In this document: positions 58,841 through 64,000 of the stretch, one piece after another
How positions within the stretch are numbered: the first letter of the stretch is position 1
Layout: every line of letters begins with the position of its first letter
Source of the DNA: Pseudonocardia autotrophica
GTDB taxonomy: Bacteria > Actinomycetota > Actinomycetes > Mycobacteriales > Pseudonocardiaceae
Length of the DNA stretch: 64,000 nt
Direction of reading: 5' to 3'
Assembly: GCF_000717175.1 (NCBI RefSeq)
Contig: NZ_JNYD01000004.1
Span: forward strand, 425,549-489,548
Made by a program: the position numbers and the translations under genes
The notes under the pieces: model-generated
What the model was told of the DNA's origin: nothing
The model's input: the letters and a program-made list of their open reading frames with translations, nothing else
Databases searched by the model: none

Positions 58841-59953
58841 TCAGTGCTCGTGGACGAGCACGCCGCGGACGTTCTTGCCGTTGAGCAGGTCGTCGTAGCC
58901 CTCGTTGACCTGCTCGAGGGTGTACGTCTTGGTGATCAGCTCGTCGAGCTTGAGGTCCCCGGACTGGTACAGGCCCAGGATCTTCGGGATGTCGGTGGTC
59001 GGGTTGCAGTCGCCGAAGAGCGACCCCTTCACCGTCTTCTTGAACAGCGTAAAGATCGAGCCGGGCAGGTTGACGTTCTGCGCCGACAGCTTGTTCAGGC
59101 CGGTCAGCACCACGGTGCCGCCCTTGCCGATCGCGTCGAACGCGCCGGTCACGATCTCCTCGGTGACGATGCCCGCGGTCACGACGGCCTTGTCGGCGCC
59201 GTTGCCGTTGGTCATCTGGCGGGCGAGGTCGGCCGCCTCCTCGATGGAGCCGACGGCGTGGGTGGCGCCGAGCTCCATCGCCTTCTCGCGCTTGTTCTGC
59301 AGCGGGTCGACGGCGATGAGGTTCTTCGCGCCGGCGTAGCGGGCGCCCTGCACGGCGTTGATGCCGATGCCGCCCACACCGGAGACGATCACGGTCTCGC
59401 CCGGCTTGACGTCGGCGGCGTTGACCGCCGAGCCCCATCCGGTGGGCACGCCGCAGCCGACGAGGACGGCCTTGTCGAGCGGCAGGTCGTCGTCGACCTT
59501 GACCACCGAGTTCTGGTGGATGGTGGAGTACTGGGAGAAGGTGCCCAGCATGCACATCGCGCCGTAGTTGCCCTTGGGGCCGGTGAACGGGAAGCGCTCG
59601 CCGGGCAGGTAGCCCTCGAGGATGGTGGCGCCCATGTCGCAGATGGCCTGCTGGCCGGTGGCGCACCAGCGGCAGGTGCCGCAGTTCGGGATGAAGGAGC
59701 ACACGACGTGGTCGCCCGGCTTGACGCGGGTGACGCCGGGGCCGACCTCCTCGATGATGCCGGCGCCCTCGTGGCCGAGCACCATCGGCAGGCGGGCCTC
59801 GAGGTCGCCGTGCGAGATGTGCACGTCGGAGTGGCACAGCCCGGCGTGGGTGTAGCGGATCAGGACCTCGCCGTCCTTCGGGCCGTCGAGCTCCAGCTCC
59901 TCGATCTCGATCGGCTTGCCGGTCTCGTAGACGACCGCGGCCTTGGTCTTCAT
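58841..59953 (-). CDS. NDMA-dependent (mycofactocin-type) alcohol dehydrogenase
   Basis: 370-residue zinc alcohol dehydrogenase of the class III-like actinobacterial group (TIGR03989 type) that keeps its NAD bound and uses NDMA in vitro, mycofactocin in vivo. Seen: catalytic zinc Cys40 (LCHSDVH) and His61/Glu62 (LGHEGAG), structural Cys91, 94, 97 and 105 (CGTCRWC), and the NAD fold IVSGVGGIGINAVQGARYAG near 194-213. ATG at 59953. The bEBP-like regulator is convergent; inverted GGACA/TGTCC motifs lie upstream. Confidence 0.9.
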   Translation of the reverse strand: MKTKAAVVYETGKPIEIEELELDGPKDGEVLIRYTHAGLCHSDVHISHGDLEARLPMVLGHEGAGIIEEVGPGVTRVKPGDHVVCSFIPNCGTCRWCATGQQAICDMGATILEGYLPGERFPFTGPKGNYGAMCMLGTFSQYSTIHQNSVVKVDDDLPLDKAVLVGCGVPTGWGSAVNAADVKPGETVIVSGVGGIGINAVQGARYAGAKNLIAVDPLQNKREKAMELGATHAVGSIEEAADLARQMTNGNGADKAVVTAGIVTEEIVTGAFDAIGKGGTVVLTGLNKLSAQNVNLPGSIFTLFKKTVKGSLFGDCNPTTDIPKILGLYQSGDLKLDELITKTYTLEQVNEGYDDLLNGKNVRGVLVHEH

Positions 59954-60040
59954 GCGGGGATCGACTCCTTCGTCGTTCTCGGGGAGGCTGCTGCTGCCGC
60001 CACCCTCCCGGAGCCTTCCCCCTCCGAGGTGTTTCATGTT

Positions 60041-60067
60041 TGGACACCGGCGTAGGACACCCTGTCC
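60041..60067. promoter_or_regulatory. GGACACC repeats and GGACA-CCC-TGTCC palindrome upstream of the alcohol dehydrogenase
   Basis: TGGACACC at 60041-60048 and the palindrome GGACACCCTGTCC at 60055-60067, about 90-115 bp upstream of the alcohol dehydrogenase ATG. Spacing fits an activator site for the bEBP-like regulator; direct support is lacking. Confidence 0.35.
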
Positions 60068-60069
60068 GG

Positions 60070-60668
60070 GTGACCCTCGTTGCACTCGACCTGCCGACGC
60101 CCGCCGAGATGCGCGGCCGCTGGGCCGCCTTCGCCGCGATCTGCGCCACCCGCGGGTGGGGGAGCTCCTGCTTCGCCGAGCCCGGCGCGGCGGCAACTGG
60201 GCCGACCTGCACCCGCTCGGCGACCGGGCGGTCCTGATCGGCAACGACCACGAGTACTCCGACACCTACTTCCGCACGGCGGCGGAGTACTTCGGCGAGC
60301 CCGAGACCGACCCGCTCGCCGGCGCCCCGGACTGGTGGGCCCCGCCGGCGGAGGCCTCGATGGCCGCCGGGGAGTGGGTGGGTTTCGTCTACGGGTTCGA
60401 CGGTGGGTGGTCCCGCGCCCCCTACGAGAGGTCCGACGGGTTCACCGGCGTCGGGCTGCCCGCGCTGAGCGACGACGCCTGCCGCGACCTCGTCGTGGAG
60501 TTCTGCGAGAACGAGGTCGACGGCGCGGTGTCGCCCGCCGCGGTCGCGGCCCTGCTCGCCGCGGACGGCCGGATCACCGAGGCGATGATCCGGGCCGTCG
60601 CGGACGTGCCGGGCTGGGACCCGGCGAAGGGGGTCGCGGCGGCGGCCGCATTCCGCCAGCCCCAGTAG
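60070..60668 (+). pseudogene. Hypothetical gene with an internal frameshift
   Basis: Two frames join to one ~199-residue protein. GTG at 60070 starts VTLVALDLPTPAEMRGRWAA to CFAEPG; near 60180-60195 one base is gained or lost, and the next frame continues GGNWADLHPLGDRAVLIGND to the stop at 60668. Codon use is normal on both sides, so this is a recent mutation or a sequencing error. The product has no family I recognise; it is acidic and soluble, with no membrane segments. Confidence 0.65.
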
Positions 60669-60679
60669 TTTCGTGCGGC

Positions 60680-61132
60680 CTAGTAGGCGCCGGCGACCTG
60701 CCGGGTGGTCGCGTTGAGCCGGTTCCACAGGTTGATGTTCGCGATCGAGAGGATCAGCGCGCCGAGCTGCTGCTCGTCGTAGTGCGCGGCCGCCTCCTCG
60801 AACACCTCGTCCGGCACCGGGTCGGCGCGGTCGGCCAGCCGGGTCACGGCCTCGGTCAGGGCCAGCGCCGCCCGTTCCTCGTCGGTGAAGAAAGGGGCGT
60901 CGCGCCAGCCGGCCACGGTGTCGATGCGCTCGTCGGACTCGCCGGCCTTGCGCAGGGCGCGGGCGTGCATGTGCAGGCACACCGCGCAGCCGTTGATCTG
61001 GCTGGCGCGCAGGTGGACCAGCTCCAGGACGGTCTCCGGGATGCCGGTCGCCTTCTCCGCCTCGCCGAGCGCCAGCAGGGCCTGCAGGGCACCGGGGACG
61101 ACCATGGCGGGGTTGGTCATGCGTGAGGACAT
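60680..61132 (-). CDS. Carboxymuconolactone decarboxylase/AhpD-family protein
   Basis: 150-residue CMD-domain protein with the redox motif Cys49-x2-Cys52-x3-His56 (GCAVCLHMHAR), typical of AhpD-like peroxidase-associated proteins. Such genes are a hallmark target of ECF41 sigma factors, and here the ECF41 gene is divergent with only 84 bp between starts. An oxidative-stress or electrophile role is expected. ATG at 61132; ATG 61120 is also possible. Confidence 0.9.
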   Translation of the reverse strand: MSSRMTNPAMVVPGALQALLALGEAEKATGIPETVLELVHLRASQINGCAVCLHMHARALRKAGESDERIDTVAGWRDAPFFTDEERAALALTEAVTRLADRADPVPDEVFEEAAAHYDEQQLGALILSIANINLWNRLNATTRQVAGAY

Positions 61133-61152
61133 GTCGGTCTCCTTCCGTCCCG

Positions 61153-61216
61153 CCGTCACATCGGCGGGTTCTCGTGGGTCACCACCTCGACACGCGCCGA
61201 CGGGAGGATGTGACGG
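61153..61216. promoter_or_regulatory. Mirrored CCGTCACATC boxes in the CMD/ECF41 divergent region
   Basis: CCGTCACATC at 61153-61162 points right toward the sigma gene; its exact reverse complement at 61207-61216 points left toward the CMD gene. ECF41 promoters are known to use TGTCACA-like -35 elements, so each copy may be the -35 box of one of the two divergent genes. The -10 boxes are less clear. Confidence 0.5.
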
Positions 61217-62074
61217 ATGGATCCGGTGGCTGACTTCGAGGAGCACCGGCCGTACCTGCGGCAGGTGGCGTACCGGGTGCTGGGCTCGCTCAGCGAGGCC
61301 GACGACGCCGTGCAGGAGGCCTGGATCCGCCTGCACCGCTCGGACCCGGCGCACGTGGACAACCCGCGGGCCTGGCTGACCACGGTCGTCGCCCGGGTGG
61401 CGCTCAACCAGCTGCGGGCCCGCCAGACTCGCCGCGAGCAGCCCTTCCCGGACCACCTGCCGGACCCGATCGTCCGCCGCGACGACGCCGCGGACCCCGA
61501 GTACGGCGCCGAGCTCGCGGACTCGGTCGGGCTCGCGCTGCTGGTCGTGCTGGAGACCCTCGCGCCGGACGAGCGGCTGGCCTTCGTGCTGCACGACATG
61601 TTCGGGCTGCCGTTCGACGAGATCGCGCCTCTCGTCGAGCGCACCCCGGCCGCGGCCCGCCAGCTCGCCAGCCGCGCCCGCCGCCGGGTCCGCGGGGCCG
61701 AGCCGGCGTTGCGGCCGGACCGCGGCGCGCGCCGCGAGGTGGTCGACGCGTTCCTGGCCGCGGCGCGCGAGGGGGACATCGAGGGCCTGGTCGCGGTCCT
61801 CGACCCGGACGTCGTGCTGCGTGCCGACACGGGCGACGGGCTGCGCGCGGTGCACGGGGCGCGGGCGGTGGCCGGCCAGGCGGCGGCCTACCGCAGCGAG
61901 GACCAGGTCCGGCACCCGGTGCTGGTCAACGGCGAGCCGGGGGTGCTCGGGACGCTCGACGGCCGCCCGGTCGCGCTGCTGGCGTTCACCGTCGTCGACG
62001 GCCGGATCACGGAGATCGACATCCTGGCCGACCGCGGGCGTCTCGCCGGGCTCGACCCGGAGCTTCTCCGCTGA
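61217..62074 (+). CDS. ECF41-type sigma factor with SnoaL-like C-terminal domain
   Basis: 285-residue extracytoplasmic-function sigma factor. Sigma2 lies at about residues 8-75 (YLRQVAYRVLGSLSEADDAVQEAWIRLHR), sigma4 at ~110-160 (LAFVLHDMFGLPFDEIAPLVERTPAAARQLASRARRRV), and a SnoaL/NTF2-like domain at ~170-285 that in ECF41 members regulates activity in place of an anti-sigma factor. The stretch ADTGDG stands where DGGGK is usual. Divergent CMD gene and mirrored -35 boxes fit autoregulation. ATG at 61217. Confidence 0.92.
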   Translation: MDPVADFEEHRPYLRQVAYRVLGSLSEADDAVQEAWIRLHRSDPAHVDNPRAWLTTVVARVALNQLRARQTRREQPFPDHLPDPIVRRDDAADPEYGAELADSVGLALLVVLETLAPDERLAFVLHDMFGLPFDEIAPLVERTPAAARQLASRARRRVRGAEPALRPDRGARREVVDAFLAAAREGDIEGLVAVLDPDVVLRADTGDGLRAVHGARAVAGQAAAYRSEDQVRHPVLVNGEPGVLGTLDGRPVALLAFTVVDGRITEIDILADRGRLAGLDPELLR

Positions 62075-62145
62075 CCGGCGGGTGGTGCGAAACCGGACAG
62101 GCCGCTACGTTCCGGGGCCACGGCAGCGCTGCCCCGGAGGCGACC

Positions 62146-63693
62146 ATGTACCTCACCCAGGCCCTGCACCGGGCGGCCCAGCAGACCCCGGACCTCCCGG
62201 CCACGATCGCCGGGGACCGGGTACGGACCTGGGCGGAGTCCATCGACCGGGTGGCGCGGCTCGCCGCCGGCCTGCGCGACCTGGGCTGCGGGCCGGGGGA
62301 CCGGGTCGCGATGCTGTCGCTGAACTCGGACCGCTACCACGAGTACCTGTTCGCCGTGCCGTGGGCGGACGGCGTGCTCGCCCCGGTCAACGTGCGCTGG
62401 AGCGCGGCCGAGATCGCCTTCTCGCTGCGCGACGCCGGTGTGCGGATCCTGCTGGTCGACGAGACCTTCGCGGGCCTGCTGCCCGCCCTGCGCGCGGAGA
62501 CCCCGGACCTGCGCCGCGTCGTCTGGTGCGGCGACGGCCCGGCGCCCGAGGGGACCGTCGCGCACGAGGTGCTGGTCGCGGGGCACGAACCGGTCGAGGA
62601 CGCGCGCCGGGGCGGCGACGCGCCCGCCGGGATCTGGTACACGGGCGGCACCACCGGCACGCCCAAGGGCGTGGTGCTCAGCCACACCAACCTGCTCGCG
62701 TCGGCGCTCGGGTCGCTCGCGTCCGGGGCGCTGGCCACGCCGGGCGGGCGCCTGCTGCACGCCGCGCCGATGTTCCACCTCGCCGACGGTGCCGCCTGGG
62801 TCGCCCGCAACGTCGTCGGCGGCACCCACGTGATCGTCCCGTCGTTCACCCCGGGCGGGGTCGCCGAGGCGATCGCGAGGCACGGCGTCACCGACCTGCT
62901 GCTGGTCCCGACGATGATCCAGATGCTGGTCGACCCGCCCGAGACCGCCGACGCCGATCTCTCCTCCGTCCGCCGGCTCACCTACGGCGCCTCGCCGATC
63001 TCCGAGGCGGTGCTGCAGCGGGCCGCGAAGCGGATGCCGACCGCCGAGTTCGTGCAGGCCTACGGCATGACCGAGCTCTCGCCCGTCGCCACCCTGCTGC
63101 TGCCCGAGGACCACGCGACCGACCGGCTGCGGCGCTCGGCCGGCCGGGCCGCGCCGCACGCCGAGGTCCGGATCGTCGACGCCGAGGACCGCGAGGTGCC
63201 GCGCGGGACCGTCGGGGAGATCGCGGTGCGGGGTCCGCACGTGATGCTCGGCTACTGGAACCGGCCCGACGAGACCGCCGCGGCCGTCCGCGACGGGTGG
63301 ATGCACACCGGCGACGGCGGCTGGATGGACCCGGAGGGCTACGTCTTCGTCGTCGACCGGCTCAAGGACATGATCGTGACCGGCGGCGAGAACGTGTACT
63401 CGGCCGAGGTGGAGAACGCCCTCGCGGGGCACCCGGCCGTCGCCGCCTGCGCGGTCATCGGGGTGCCGGACGACGAGTGGGGCGAGCGGGTGCACGCCGT
63501 GGTCGTCCGGGCGCCGGGGAGCGACCCCGATCCCGCCGAGCTGCGCGACCACGTCAAGGGCCTCATCGCCGGGTACAAGGCCCCGCGGTCCGTGGAGTTC
63601 GTCGAGGTCCTGCCGCTGTCCGGTGCGGGCAAGGTGCTCAAGCGGGAGTTGCGGGCGCAGCACTGGGCCGGGACCGATCGGGACGTCTCGTAA
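62146..63693 (+). CDS. Long-chain-type acyl-CoA synthetase
   Basis: 515-residue AMP-forming ligase. Seen: the phosphate loop IWYTGGTTGTPKGVVLSH near residues 163-180, EFVQAYGMTELSP near 302-314, MLGYWNRPDETAAAV, HTGDGGWMDPEGYVFVVDRLKDMIVTGGENVYSAEVE near 387-423, and the adenylating Lys in SGAGKVLKREL near 500. It activates a fatty or aromatic acid with ATP and CoA; chain-length preference is unknown. ATG at 62146, 71 bp after the sigma gene. Confidence 0.92.
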   Translation: MYLTQALHRAAQQTPDLPATIAGDRVRTWAESIDRVARLAAGLRDLGCGPGDRVAMLSLNSDRYHEYLFAVPWADGVLAPVNVRWSAAEIAFSLRDAGVRILLVDETFAGLLPALRAETPDLRRVVWCGDGPAPEGTVAHEVLVAGHEPVEDARRGGDAPAGIWYTGGTTGTPKGVVLSHTNLLASALGSLASGALATPGGRLLHAAPMFHLADGAAWVARNVVGGTHVIVPSFTPGGVAEAIARHGVTDLLLVPTMIQMLVDPPETADADLSSVRRLTYGASPISEAVLQRAAKRMPTAEFVQAYGMTELSPVATLLLPEDHATDRLRRSAGRAAPHAEVRIVDAEDREVPRGTVGEIAVRGPHVMLGYWNRPDETAAAVRDGWMHTGDGGWMDPEGYVFVVDRLKDMIVTGGENVYSAEVENALAGHPAVAACAVIGVPDDEWGERVHAVVVRAPGSDPDPAELRDHVKGLIAGYKAPRSVEFVEVLPLSGAGKVLKRELRAQHWAGTDRDVS

Positions 63694-63748
63694 CCGGTTC
63701 AGGTCCGGCCGATCCGGCATTTCGTCACCCGGATGTCACATCCAGCGC

Positions 63749-63776
63749 TTGACGCAGCGGCTCGTACCGGTAATCG
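63749..63776 (+). promoter_or_regulatory. Candidate housekeeping-type promoter
   Basis: TTGACG at 63749-63754, a 16-base spacer, and TAATCG at 63771-63776, 42 bp before the ATG of the last gene. A TGTCACA box just upstream (63735-63741) matches the ECF41-like -35 motif and may give a second promoter. Confidence 0.45.
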
Positions 63777-63817
63777 TCAGTGTTCGGACTATCTCGGGAG
63801 CCGAGGCCGGAGGAGCC

Positions 63818-64000
63818 ATGGACCAGAACCTGTTCAACGAGATCTGCCTGCAGCAGCTGACCCTCTCGGCGGTGCACGAGGGCGAGACGGTGGCGGTGCT
63901 GACCCGCGGGAACGAGCGCGCCGAGTACGCCGACGCGTTCCTGTGGGCGATCGGCAAGCTGGGCGCGCAGGGCTTCCACCTGCGGCTGCCCCGCCGGGAC
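63818..64000 (+). CDS. Partial CDS, possible NicX/M29-type protein
   Basis: First 61 codons of a gene running off the right edge: MDQNLFNEICLQQLTLSAVH, then a beta strand TVAVLTRGNE and a helix. The pattern recalls 2,5-dihydroxypyridine dioxygenase (NicX) and M29 aminopeptidase-like proteins, which open with a similar GETVAVLT strand; this is tentative. AGGAG precedes the ATG with good spacing. Confidence 0.55.
   Translation, partial: MDQNLFNEICLQQLTLSAVHEGETVAVLTRGNERAEYADAFLWAIGKLGAQGFHLRLPRRD

Noticed and set aside
1..64000. CRISPR arrays, rRNA genes or intact insertion sequences
   Set aside because: No regular repeat-spacer pattern, rRNA sequence or transposase frame was found.

Overview
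The window is high-GC actinobacterial DNA, with GTG starts common and coding strands almost fully G/C at third positions. It carries arabinogalactan genes (two Emb-type arabinosyltransferases, DprE1/DprE2, GlfT1 and its ABC exporter, a GtrA protein) and a Bpa/PafE proteasome activator ending in GQYL. Gene content resembles M. tuberculosis Rv3772 to Rv3795, but order and orientation are rearranged and no mycolic-acid genes are visible. I infer a Pseudonocardiales-type organism; this is inference, not proven.

Region 1 (1-25.1 kb) is cell envelope. Two Emb-family genes flank an acyltransferase with a long Pro/Ala-rich tail. A flippase, glycosyltransferase and methyltransferase operon follows, then a nitroreductase, an AbiEi/DUF559-like protein and dprE1-dprE2. 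Next comes a divergent pair of paralogous polytopic membrane proteins with a DUF1707 gene. A six-gene leftward operon runs quinone oxidoreductase, bpa, galactan ABC permease, ABC ATPase, glfT1, gtrA.

Region 2 (25.1-50.5 kb) is housekeeping and metabolic: GNAT, zinc metallopeptidase, MarR, tRNA-Ser(UGA), an orphan ATP-synthase b-like subunit, a threonine-synthase-like enzyme, amidase, MHS transporter, M18 and M3 peptidases, GMC and LLM oxidoreductases, a BenE transporter with a divergent XRE-cupin regulator, a GH16 enzyme, a degenerate response regulator, two GlsB-type small membrane proteins, HisC/Pat, a dienelactone-hydrolase-like protein and acetoacetyl-CoA synthetase.

Region 3 (50.5-53.3 kb) begins with tRNA-Ser(GCU) and tRNA-Arg(ACG). 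Just downstream lie a decayed tyrosine integrase, a quinone oxidoreductase/TetR pair with two matching operators, and a resolvase HTH fragment. I read this as the remnant of an element that integrated at tRNA-Arg.

Region 4 (53.3-64 kb) holds an HPP-CBS membrane protein, an RsbW-like kinase, a membrane glycosyltransferase, a bEBP-like regulator convergent with an NDMA-dependent alcohol dehydrogenase, a frameshifted gene, a divergent ECF41 sigma/CMD pair, an acyl-CoA synthetase and the start of a further gene.

The features most worth a second look are a 40-bp palindromic repeat with a conserved one-sided flank, found three times at gene 3' ends where it supplies stop codons; three 20-bp tandem repeats before the methyltransferase that create two coupled 7-codon mini-ORFs; and the tRNA-Arg relic island.
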